Assembly (NCBI GenBank): GCA_025351555.1
Contig: JANXVS010000497.1
Location: forward strand, 1-9,339
Length of the DNA stretch: 9,339 bases
Direction: 5' to 3'
DNA from: Pseudomonadota bacterium
GTDB taxonomy: Bacteria > Pseudomonadota > Gammaproteobacteria > Xanthomonadales > Rhodanobacteraceae
Shown here: positions 1 through 6,524 of the stretch, in pieces
How positions within the stretch are numbered: position 1 is the stretch's first letter
How the letters are laid out: each line of letters opens with the position of its first letter
Notes under the pieces: model-generated
Database searches by the model: none
Seen by the model: only the letters and a program-made list of their open reading frames with translations
What the model was told of the DNA's origin: nothing
Translations under genes and position numbers: made by a program

Positions 1-1
1 C

Positions 2-1573
2 GGCGTTTACAGCTATGTCGTCACCGCACACGCCACCGACCGCCAAGGCAACCCGATCTTGCCGAATACGCCGATCCGCTTCGGCGAGATCGACGCACCG
101 GTTAATGACAACGACGGCACCTTCGAGATCTTCGGCGTCGCCGGCAATCCGCAGGAAGGCGGCACGTTGTTCACCGCGACCGACGGCGCGTTCACCACGG
201 CCGGTGGCGGCGCAGGACCGGGCGATACCCTGCTCGTGTTTGGCAAGGACGTCTTGGGCCATCCGGTCTTGGATGGCAATGCGGACTTGGAAAGCGCCGC
301 CAAGGTGGCGTCGATCCAAAACGGGCAAACGCTGCACGTGCAAAACCCGTTCAACTGGAACGACACCACAGGTAACAGTGTCGATTACGGCCCGGTGCTG
401 CCATACATCATTGGCCGTGCGCAGATCGGCAACATCAGTTCGCCCTCGCCGGTATTGACGAACAACGTGGGTGATGCAACGACGACCCTGAACTATCCAG
501 CGTCGCGGCTAGGTCACATCACGGCAATCTGGGCACAAGGCGACGGTGTCAACACTGCCACGCACCCCGGCAGCACCGACTTGGTGACGGATATTGAGAT
601 TGCAGCGTTCTACGGCGTAGCGCCGGCGACGATCGTGATCAGCCCGAATCCGATTCCGGGCAATATCACGATCCCGGTGCAGGTGTGCATCAAAGATGCA
701 CTGGGCAGCCCACTCTCGGGTGTCGTGTTCAATTTCACTTTCTCCAATCTCGGTGTCGGTTCCGGGACGCTCGACGGCATCAGCACTGCGGGCACCGTGC
801 CGCAAGTCACCGATGCCAGCGGTTGCGTCAACACCACGGTAGCGACCACCGGCATCGCCTCAAGCAGTGGTGGTACGGGCGTCCCCGGGCTGACATTCAC
901 TGCGGGCACTGCAACCGCCACGGCACCGATCACGGCAGGCGGCGGCTTAGCCCTGCTAGCCAAGCCCTCGGCTTTGGGCGGAAACGGAGGCACGGTAACG
1001 CTGTCCTTGCTCAACAGCAACGGCACCCCGGTACCGGGTGTGCAGCTCGTCGGCACTTGCACGGGCGCCACGGTCGGAATCGCTTCTGGCCCGGGCGTCA
1101 CCAATGCGCAGGGTCAGACCACGGTGGTGATTACTGCGGATCTCAACCAACCCAACGCGCCCGGCTCGGGAAGCTGCACATTCACCACGACGACCGGCTC
1201 GCCGACCGTGACCGTGAATCTGCAGGGTATTGATCCGTGCAAGAGCGGTGTATCACCACTGCCAACTGGATGCACGATTACGCCACCAACACCGTCCACA
1301 GTTACGCTCAATGTTGTCTCCGGGGCTACTAACACGGCGTCCTTTACCAGCAATCCGCCAGGTGCCTCGTGCAGTGGCGTGAAGGGAAGCACGCAAACTT
1401 GCTCGGCCACCCTGAATGGCGGCACATACTTGTTCACGGCGGTTCCGACGGGCGCGACGCCTACGGCCGTAACTTGGAGCGGATCGTGCACGCCGAGCGG
1501 CACAAACAAGGCCACATTGATCGTGCCGACAGCGGCGACAACGGGCTTGACGTGCACGGCTACCGAACCGTGA
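2..1573 (+). CDS. Ig-like (invasin/Big_1-type) repeat protein, C-terminal part
   Basis: The frame is open at the left edge, so the N-terminus is missing; 523 residues are visible and the gene ends with TGA at 1571-1573. It is a string of beta-rich, Gly/Thr/Val/Ser-rich Ig-like domains. Visible residues 1-200 form the first region (opening VVTAHATDRQGNPI, with a PQEGGTLFTA stretch near 50). Roughly 205-310 and 315-410 are Big_1-like domains, each with a polar turn followed by a 'VTDASGCVNT' or 'VTNAQGQTTV' strand. The last, 425-523, is a divergent Ig-like domain. Ten cysteines from residue 229 on fall in consecutive pairs, as expected for disulfides in an oxidising compartment. No C-terminal membrane anchor, LPXTG or beta-barrel is seen, so attachment (lipoprotein, barrel or signal peptide) must lie in the missing part. 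Probable role: surface or secreted adhesin-like protein, inferred from family only. The TTG at 59 is an internal codon, not a start. A strong terminator follows. Confidence 0.85.
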   Translation, partial: GVYSYVVTAHATDRQGNPILPNTPIRFGEIDAPVNDNDGTFEIFGVAGNPQEGGTLFTATDGAFTTAGGGAGPGDTLLVFGKDVLGHPVLDGNADLESAAKVASIQNGQTLHVQNPFNWNDTTGNSVDYGPVLPYIIGRAQIGNISSPSPVLTNNVGDATTTLNYPASRLGHITAIWAQGDGVNTATHPGSTDLVTDIEIAAFYGVAPATIVISPNPIPGNITIPVQVCIKDALGSPLSGVVFNFTFSNLGVGSGTLDGISTAGTVPQVTDASGCVNTTVATTGIASSSGGTGVPGLTFTAGTATATAPITAGGGLALLAKPSALGGNGGTVTLSLLNSNGTPVPGVQLVGTCTGATVGIASGPGVTNAQGQTTVVITADLNQPNAPGSGSCTFTTTTGSPTVTVNLQGIDPCKSGVSPLPTGCTITPPTPSTVTLNVVSGATNTASFTSNPPGASCSGVKGSTQTCSATLNGGTYLFTAVPTGATPTAVTWSGSCTPSGTNKATLIVPTAATTGLTCTATEP

Positions 1574-1599
1574 CGACTTGAGACTAAAATAGCTTATAA

Positions 1600-1627
1600 G
1601 GGCCGCAGCAATGCGGCCCTTTTTTTT
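1600..1627 (+). terminator. Rho-independent terminator of the Ig-like protein gene
   Basis: A perfect 8-bp stem GGGCCGCA / TGCGGCCC (1600-1607 and 1612-1619) with a GCAA tetraloop is followed directly by eight T (1620-1627). It starts 26 bases after the TGA of the Ig-like protein gene. This is a textbook intrinsic terminator for + strand transcription, so the downstream EAL gene should need its own promoter. Confidence 0.95.
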
Positions 1628-1778
1628 ATGACCATGGATGGTCGGTATGCCGGAAATGCAGGAGCATTTTCCAGCGATGACCATGGATGGTCGGTATGCC
1701 GGAAATGCAGGAGCATTTTCCGGCGATGGCCATGGATGGCCGGTATGGCGACACTGCAGGAGCAATTTTCGGCCAGCG
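1628..1778. repeat. Three tandem copies of a 49-bp double-hairpin repeat
   Basis: Copies lie at 1628-1676, 1677-1725 and 1726-1778. Copies 1 and 2 are both 49 bp and differ at a single base (A at 1673, G at 1722); copy 3 is diverged and about 4 bp longer. Each copy begins with a 14-bp inverted repeat around a CATGGATG core: GACCATGGATGGTC at 1630-1643 and 1679-1692, GGCCATGGATGGCC at 1728-1741. The change in copy 3 alters both arms together, so pairing is kept. Copies 1 and 2 carry a second stem, CCGGAAATGC / GCATTTTCCGG around AGGA (1650-1674, 1699-1723), with one bulged T and, in copy 1, one mismatch; this stem is eroded in copy 3. The array starts right after the terminator T-tract. It looks like a short intergenic REP/MITE-type element family. 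The unit is 3n+1 bases long, so open frames crossing it are unlikely to be real coding sequence. Confidence 0.85.
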
Positions 1779-1813
1779 GCGCGCATCCTGCGGTTGTCGG
1801 GCCGGGAAGGATC

Positions 1814-1818
1814 AGGGA
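1814..1818 (+). promoter_or_regulatory. Probable ribosome binding site of the EAL gene
   Basis: AGGGA lies 10 bases before ATG 1829. The other in-frame candidate starts, 1745 and 1628, have nothing similar, so this weak but plausible site helps decide the start. Confidence 0.45.
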
Positions 1819-1828
1819 TGATGCGCAC

Positions 1829-2998
1829 ATGGATTCCGCATATCGGATCGAACTGCTGTCGGGCCAGGTGTTGTTCCGGGAGGGCGATGCACCGACCACC
1901 GCGTTTTTGATCGAGTCCGGCAGTTTGCGCATCACCGCACTACGCGAGGGCGCGCCGATGTTGCTGAGCGATCTCGGACCCGGCGCGCTGGTCGGCGAAA
2001 TGGCGGTGCTCGATGAATCGCCACGCAGTGCAACGGCGACGGCGCTGGCCGCTTGCGTGCTTACTCCGATCGACCGCGATCAATTCGCCGAACGCCTGAC
2101 GGCGGCCGATCCGGTGGTGCGTGCGCTGCTGCTCAGTCAGCTTTCGCGTTACCGTACTGCGTTGGCCACGTTCACCGGCAATGCCGCGAGCACGACGATG
2201 GAAGCGCCGGCCACGGGCGAGGGCGCGGCAAGCGCGCTGGACAAGATCCGCCTGGAAAGCCAGTTGCGTGAGGCGCTGGAACGAAACGAACTGGAAATCC
2301 GCCTGCAGCCGATCCTGGAAATCGTTAGCGGTCGTCTGGCCGGCTACGAGGCGTTGACGCGCTGGACGCATCCTGACCGCGGTGTCGTATCTCCTGCGGA
2401 TTTCATCGCCCTGGCCGAGGAAACCTCGCTGATCGTCCCCGTCGGTGAATACGTGCTGCGTGAAGTGTGTTCGGCTTTGCGGCGTCTGACTGATGCGGCG
2501 CACGCGACGCTGTTCGTGGCGCTGAATGTCTCTGGCCGCCAGCTGGAGGACGCTGATTTCGTCGCGCGCGTGCTGACCCAGGTGCGTGCGCATGGCGTCG
2601 CTCCGGCGCAACTCAAACTTGAAATCACCGAAAGCCTGATCCTGGATTATTCCAAGGTCGCGACCCTGATCGAGCATAGCCATCGCGCCGGTATACGCGT
2701 CGCGCTGGACGATTTCGGCACCGGTTATTCCAATCTGGGACATTTGCACAAATTGGCGTTCGATACGCTGAAGCTCGACCAGAGCTTCATTCGTCAACTC
2801 GATGATCCGCGTTGTCTTGCGATCGTGCGTGCGGTGATCGGCATGGCGGCGGCACTGGGTTGCGACGTCGTCGCCGAGGGCGTGGAAACCGCGCAGCAAT
2901 TGGAGCAACTCCGGGCCTTGGGTTGCCAATATGCGCAGGGTTACCTCGTAGGCAAGCCGCAAAGTGTGGATCAGGCCTTGGCGGCAATAATTTCCTAG
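1829..2998 (+). CDS. Cyclic-nucleotide-binding domain + EAL phosphodiesterase
   Basis: A 389-residue, probably soluble protein that should hydrolyse c-di-GMP. Residues 5-110 form a CRP-like cNMP-binding domain; its phosphate-binding cassette reads GALVGEMAVLDESPRSATA (52-70), with the usual Glu57 and Arg66-Ser67. Residues about 136-388 form the EAL domain. The expected active-site motifs are all present: YEALTRW (173-179), the Asn of LNVSGRQL (233), EITES (265-269), DDFGTGYSNL (294-303), KLDQSF (315-320), AEGVET (349-354) and QGYLVGKP (370-377). An active enzyme is therefore likely, perhaps gated by cAMP, cGMP or another nucleotide. No GGDEF domain is present. I chose ATG 1829 because AGGGA (1814-1818) precedes it at 10 bases and the cNMP fold begins at once. 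ATG 1745 is in frame but lies in repeat DNA and lacks a ribosome site; ATG 1628 abuts the terminator. The gene stands alone, with 113 bp before the MoxR gene. Confidence 0.9.
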   Translation: MDSAYRIELLSGQVLFREGDAPTTAFLIESGSLRITALREGAPMLLSDLGPGALVGEMAVLDESPRSATATALAACVLTPIDRDQFAERLTAADPVVRALLLSQLSRYRTALATFTGNAASTTMEAPATGEGAASALDKIRLESQLREALERNELEIRLQPILEIVSGRLAGYEALTRWTHPDRGVVSPADFIALAEETSLIVPVGEYVLREVCSALRRLTDAAHATLFVALNVSGRQLEDADFVARVLTQVRAHGVAPAQLKLEITESLILDYSKVATLIEHSHRAGIRVALDDFGTGYSNLGHLHKLAFDTLKLDQSFIRQLDDPRCLAIVRAVIGMAAALGCDVVAEGVETAQQLEQLRALGCQYAQGYLVGKPQSVDQALAAIIS

Positions 2999-3111
2999 CC
3001 TGGTTTCAAACCGTTTCAACTTCTTCAGGAAACCTTTCGCCCATGCTGCGGTCGTAATCCGGCACGCACGCGCACCGTCCGTGCGATCATAGACTACCGA
3101 TTCGAGCCCCC

Positions 3112-4107
3112 ATGGACATGCCAGAAAATTCCCCAAGCGGCGATTTGACCGCCGCCTTTGAATCCCTCCGCAGCGAACTCTCACGCTGCATCATCGGCCA
3201 GGCGACCTTGGTCGATCGTCTGCTGATCGCCTTGCTCGCGGACGGCCATCTGCTGGTCGAGGGCGCGCCGGGTCTGGCAAAAACCATGGCGATCAAGGAA
3301 CTGGCTGCGCGCATCGAAGGCGATTTCCACCGAGTGCAGTTCACCCCCGATCTGCTGCCGGCCGATCTTACCGGCACCGAAATCTATCGTCCGCAGCAGG
3401 GCACGTTCGAGTTCCAGTGCGGCCCGATTTTTCACAACTTGATTCTGGCCGATGAAGTCAATCGCGCGCCGGCGAAGGTGCAGTCGGCCTTGCTCGAAGC
3501 GATGGGTGAGCGTCAGGTCACTGTCGGCCGCACGACCTATCCACTGCCGGCGCTGTTCCTGGTCATGGCGACGCAGAATCCGATCGAACAGGAAGGCACC
3601 TATCCGTTGCCGGAGGCGCAGCTGGATCGTTTTCTGATGCATGTGCGTGTCGACTATCCGGACGCCACGTCGGAAGCGGCGATCCTGAAGTTCGCGCGTG
3701 ATCGCGCGCGAACTGCCTTGCACGCATCGACCCCGCCGGCGCGTTGCCTGACCCAGGCACAGATCTTCGCCGCGCGCGAGGAAGTGCTGAACCTGCACCT
3801 GGCTCCTGCGCTGGAGGAATATCTGGTCCAGCTGACCCTGGCTACGCGCACGCCAAAAGCCTATGGCGAGGATCTTTCGCGCTGGGTGGCCTACGGCGCG
3901 AGTCCGCGCGGCACCATCGGACTGGATCGCTGCGCGCGCGCGCACGCCTGGCTCAAGGGTCGCGACTTCGTCGCGCCCGAAGACATCCACGCCGTTGCAC
4001 CCGATGTGTTGCGTCATCGCGTCTTGCTGTCTTACGAAGCCGAAGCCGAGGGCGTGACGCCGGACAAGCTGATCGCCGCGCTGCTTGAGCGCGTGCCATT
4101 GCCTTGA
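3112..4107 (+). CDS. MoxR-family AAA+ ATPase
   Basis: A 331-residue cytoplasmic AAA+ ATPase, the usual length for MoxR proteins, which act as chaperone-like partners of VWA proteins encoded next to them. Visible motifs are Walker A GAPGLAKT (51-58), Walker B with the MoxR signature LILADEVNRAP (110-120), sensor 1 ATQNP (153-157), the EGTYPLPEAQLDRF block with the arginine finger region (161-174) and a sensor-2 type segment GASPRGT (262-268). The C-terminal lid helices run to the end. All residues needed for ATP binding and hydrolysis appear intact. Two in-frame ATGs (3112 and 3118) are possible; neither has a strong ribosome site, and the choice changes only two residues. It is the first gene of the MoxR/Bat operon; the stop is followed after 26 bases by the chosen DUF58 start. 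Confidence 0.96.
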   Translation: MDMPENSPSGDLTAAFESLRSELSRCIIGQATLVDRLLIALLADGHLLVEGAPGLAKTMAIKELAARIEGDFHRVQFTPDLLPADLTGTEIYRPQQGTFEFQCGPIFHNLILADEVNRAPAKVQSALLEAMGERQVTVGRTTYPLPALFLVMATQNPIEQEGTYPLPEAQLDRFLMHVRVDYPDATSEAAILKFARDRARTALHASTPPARCLTQAQIFAAREEVLNLHLAPALEEYLVQLTLATRTPKAYGEDLSRWVAYGASPRGTIGLDRCARAHAWLKGRDFVAPEDIHAVAPDVLRHRVLLSYEAEAEGVTPDKLIAALLERVPLP

Positions 4108-4133
4108 GAGCAGGCTGCGATTCTCGCTTCCCC

Positions 4134-5060
4134 ATGTCCAACGCCACCAACGTCACCCTCGCCGATCTGATTGCTCTGCGCCTGCGCGCGCGCCGACTGG
4201 CGCGGCCATCCGCTCGTGTGGGTGGCAGCCATGCGGCGACGCATGTCTCGCGTTTTCGCGGGCGCGGTGTGGATTACGTCGAATCGCGCGCCTATCAGCC
4301 GGGAGACGATATTCGCCAGATGGATTGGCGCGTCACCGCGCGCACCGGCCGGCCGCATACCAAGCTGTTTCAGGAAGAACGCGAACAAAGTATACTTTTG
4401 ATCATCGACGCCAATCCTGGCCTGCGCTTCGGCACGCGCGTGCGCTTCAAGTCGGTGCAGGCTGCACGCGCGGCCGCGCTGGTCGCTTGGGCCGCGGTAC
4501 AGGGCGGCGATCGCATTGGTGCACTCGGTTTTGGCCCCGGACTCAACGCTGAGGTCAAGCCCGGCGGCGGTCCGCGCGGCGCACTCCGCGTGCTGCGCGC
4601 ATTGACCGAATGGGATGCGATCACCGCGCATGGCGGCGCCGTGGTGCCGCTATCGCAGGCGCTGCGGCGCACGCATCGGCTGGCGCGACCGGGTAGTCGA
4701 GTGCTCCTGCTCACCGATGGCTTCGCCGCGGATGCGGCGGCGGAGTCGTCATTGGCCCTGCTGGCCGAGCATTGCGATGTGGCCGCGTTGTTGCTCAGCG
4801 ATCCGCTGGAACGCCAGGCGCCGCCGCCGGCGCGTTATGCTTTGCGTACGGAGTCGGGCCAGGTACTGCTGGATTTCGCCGCGGCGCGCACGCGCGCACG
4901 CTGGCCGCAACTTTTTGCCGAACGTCGTCAGGGATTGATCGACATGCTCAAACGCCGTGGGCTCGGCTGGACGCTGCTGGACACCTCTGCGGAACCGGAG
5001 CCCGCACTCGCGCGCCTGCTGGGTCTGGATGGTCGCGGCAAGACCGCGAGGCCGGCATGA
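4134..5060 (+). CDS. DUF58 domain protein (degenerate VWA-like) of MoxR/Bat operon
   Basis: A 308-residue protein of the DUF58 family, which almost always sits next to a MoxR ATPase. The signature lies at residues 42-85: RGRGVDYVESRAYQPGDD, then IRQMDWRVTARTGRPHTK and LFQEEREQ. It leads into a Rossmann-like VWA-type fold with strands at 86-92 (SILLIID) and 188-195 (SRVLLLTD). The metal-binding DxSxS motif is not kept: the matching position reads IDANPGLRFGTR (91-102), so metal-dependent adhesion is unlikely. No membrane helix is obvious, so it is probably cytoplasmic. I chose ATG 4134; an in-frame TTG at 4104 overlapping the MoxR stop would add ten residues (MRAGCDSRFP) that look unlike the family. 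The end overlaps the next gene by ATGA. An AT-rich palindrome lies at 4387-4398. Confidence 0.92.
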   Translation: MSNATNVTLADLIALRLRARRLARPSARVGGSHAATHVSRFRGRGVDYVESRAYQPGDDIRQMDWRVTARTGRPHTKLFQEEREQSILLIIDANPGLRFGTRVRFKSVQAARAAALVAWAAVQGGDRIGALGFGPGLNAEVKPGGGPRGALRVLRALTEWDAITAHGGAVVPLSQALRRTHRLARPGSRVLLLTDGFAADAAAESSLALLAEHCDVAALLLSDPLERQAPPPARYALRTESGQVLLDFAAARTRARWPQLFAERRQGLIDMLKRRGLGWTLLDTSAEPEPALARLLGLDGRGKTARPA

Positions 5061-5536
5061 ATCCGGCGGCGGGGCCGACTCTGCGCGACATCCATCTGCC
5101 GCCACCGCCCGGCTGGTGGCCGCCGGCGCCGGGCTGGTGGCTACTCGGACTTGCGATTGTACTTTGCGGCATTTTTGCATTTAAGAAATTATATACAATG
5201 CAAAATACCAGGCGAACCAGAAAAGCCGTGATGACGGAACTGGATCGGTATATCGACGCCGCTCGCGGCGACCCCGCCGCCTTGGCCGCCGCGCTGTCGC
5301 AATTCCTGCGACGCATGGCATTGCGCGATACGCCGGCCGCCGCGGCTTTGCCCGATGAGCGTTGGTTGCGTTATCTGGATTCGCATCTGGTCGGTGACGA
5401 ATTTGCGCGTGGCGTCGGCCGTGTGCTGCTCGATGCGCCGTTCCGCCCAGCGCAGGCTTACGATTGCGCTGCATTGATCGCACTGGTGCGGCGCTGGACG
5501 CGCAACGCACTCGACGCGGAGGCCGGCCGTGTTTGA
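5057..5536 (+). CDS. DUF4381 domain small membrane protein
   Basis: A 159-residue protein of the DUF4381 family, found in MoxR/Bat operons of Proteobacteria. The typical opening is present: LRDIHLPPPPGWWPPAPGWW (residues 9-28), a Pro/Trp-rich stretch that runs straight into one membrane helix (about 27-43). A basic segment (KK, RRTRK, 43-56) follows and suggests that the C-terminal part is cytoplasmic. That part is helical (ELDRYIDAARGDPAALAAALSQ, then FLRRMALR, and an RYLD...F segment). The start ATG 5057 overlaps the upstream stop (ATGA), with GAGG at 5048-5051 as ribosome site. The end overlaps the BatA gene by 8 bases. Codons 41-56 are AT-rich and include TTA, ACA, AGG and AGA, unlike the rest of the operon, and contain a 9-bp inverted repeat. 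The molecular function of the family is unknown. Confidence 0.92.
   Translation: MNPAAGPTLRDIHLPPPPGWWPPAPGWWLLGLAIVLCGIFAFKKLYTMQNTRRTRKAVMTELDRYIDAARGDPAALAAALSQFLRRMALRDTPAAAALPDERWLRYLDSHLVGDEFARGVGRVLLDAPFRPAQAYDCAALIALVRRWTRNALDAEAGRV
5173..5205. repeat. AT-rich 9-bp inverted repeat inside the DUF4381 gene
   Basis: TTTTGCATT (5173-5181) and AATGCAAAA (5197-5205) are perfect inverted repeats around a 15-base AT-rich spacer that contains TATATAC. The site stands out in a GC-rich operon. It could be a protein-binding site or an accident of AT-rich codons; nothing in the sequence settles this. Confidence 0.6.
5518..5522 (+). promoter_or_regulatory. Ribosome binding site supporting the GTG start of batA
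   Basis: GGAGG lies 6 bases before the GTG at 5529, inside the end of the DUF4381 gene. It supports GTG 5529 as the BatA start, and the resulting N-terminus (MFEWAWPW) fits the family. Confidence 0.7.
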
Positions 5537-6524
5537 GTGGGCCTGGCCTTGGATGTTCGCATTGCTGCCGCTGCCCTGGCTTATCGCGCGCGTGTTGCCG
5601 CCGGCACGAATACCGTCGGCTGCGGCTTTGCGTCTGCCACTCGTGTTGGCCGGACTCGACGCTGCCGATGGTGCAGCGCCGGTGCCACGCTGGCGCGGGG
5701 TCTTCGCGCTCCTCGCCTGGTTGCTGCTGCTCGCATCCGCTGCGCGACCGCAGTGGATCGGCGACGCGCAAGCCTTGCCGCGCAGCGGACGTGATCTCTT
5801 GCTGGCGGTGGATGCGTCCGGCAGCATGAGTACCGAGGACATGGCGATCGGCGGACGCGCAGTTAGCCGCTATGGCGCGGTCAAGGCGATTGCCGGTGAT
5901 TTCATCCGGCGTCGCATCGGCGACCGCATCGGCCTGATCGTGTTCGGCAGCCAGGCGTATCTGCTGACACCGCTCACGTTCGATCGCGATACCGTGCTCA
6001 AGCAACTCGACGATTCTGCGGTGGGTTTGCCCGGGCGCGAAACCGCGATCGGTGACGCCGTCGGTCTGGCGGTCAAGCGCTTGCACGAGCGACCGCAGAG
6101 TCAGCGTGTGGCGATCCTGCTCACCGACGGCGTCAACGACGCAGGAGAACTCAACCCACGCAAGGCGATCGAACTGGCGATCGCCGAACACGTAAAGATC
6201 TACACCATCGGCATTGGCGCCGATGCCATGCGTGTGAACGGATTCTTCGGCAGCCAGATCGTCAATCCATCCGCCGATCTGGACGCGAAACTGTTGACCG
6301 AGATGGCGGAAAAAACCGGCGGCCATTTCTATCGCGCACGCGATACGGCGGAACTGGCAACGATCTATCGCGAGATCGACCAACTGGAACCCGCGAACGA
6401 TGCGCAACAGCAATATCGGCCGATCGATGAGCTGTTTTACTGGCCATTGGCCGGCGTGCTCTTGCTCAGCTTGCTGGCACTGCGACCGATCGTATTGCCG
6501 CGCGCACTGGCAGTGACGCAATGA
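5529..6524 (+). CDS. batA: BatA-like VWA-domain membrane protein
   Basis: A 331-residue inner-membrane protein with a von Willebrand factor A domain. Hydrophobic helices lie at about 6-21, 56-72 and 303-325, with the VWA domain (about 87-285) between the second and third. The loop between the first two helices is rich in Arg (21, 27, 35, 54, 56), so by the positive-inside rule it faces the cytoplasm and the VWA domain faces the periplasm. The metal-ion-dependent adhesion site is complete: DASGS (95-99), Thr172 in ETAIGDA, and Asp200 in LLTDGVND. The protein probably binds a divalent metal and a protein partner, with MoxR as the likely ATPase counterpart. It starts at GTG 5529 with GGAGG upstream and overlaps the DUF4381 gene by 8 bases and the next gene by ATGA. 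The name follows the Bat operon of Bacteroides; equivalence of function is inferred. Confidence 0.93.
   Translation: MFEWAWPWMFALLPLPWLIARVLPPARIPSAAALRLPLVLAGLDAADGAAPVPRWRGVFALLAWLLLLASAARPQWIGDAQALPRSGRDLLLAVDASGSMSTEDMAIGGRAVSRYGAVKAIAGDFIRRRIGDRIGLIVFGSQAYLLTPLTFDRDTVLKQLDDSAVGLPGRETAIGDAVGLAVKRLHERPQSQRVAILLTDGVNDAGELNPRKAIELAIAEHVKIYTIGIGADAMRVNGFFGSQIVNPSADLDAKLLTEMAEKTGGHFYRARDTAELATIYREIDQLEPANDAQQQYRPIDELFYWPLAGVLLLSLLALRPIVLPRALAVTQ

Noticed and set aside
1628..1778. Possible CRISPR array (three similar direct repeats)
   Set aside because: The copies are directly abutting with no unique spacers, and no cas gene is near.
1628..1828. Extending the EAL protein upstream to ATG 1628 or 1745
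   Set aside because: The extra residues are translated repeat DNA in shifting frames, no ribosome site precedes these ATGs, and 1628 touches the terminator T-tract.
1794..1829. Promoter TTGTCG-17 bp-GATGAT that would give a leaderless transcript at ATG 1829
   Set aside because: Only 4 of 6 matches in each box in GC-rich DNA; too weak to call, although some promoter is expected between 1628 and 1829.
2999..3111. Terminator or promoter between the EAL and MoxR genes
   Set aside because: GGTTTC/GAAACC (3002-3007, 3029-3034) can pair but has a 21-base loop and no T-tract; CGCAC/GTGCG (3071-3085) is short; TAGACT at 3090 lacks a -35. A promoter for the operon is likely here but cannot be placed.
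4104..4133. TTG 4104 as start of the DUF58 gene
   Set aside because: It overlaps the MoxR stop but has no ribosome site, and the ten added residues do not resemble the family; ATG 4134 gives a typical N-terminus.
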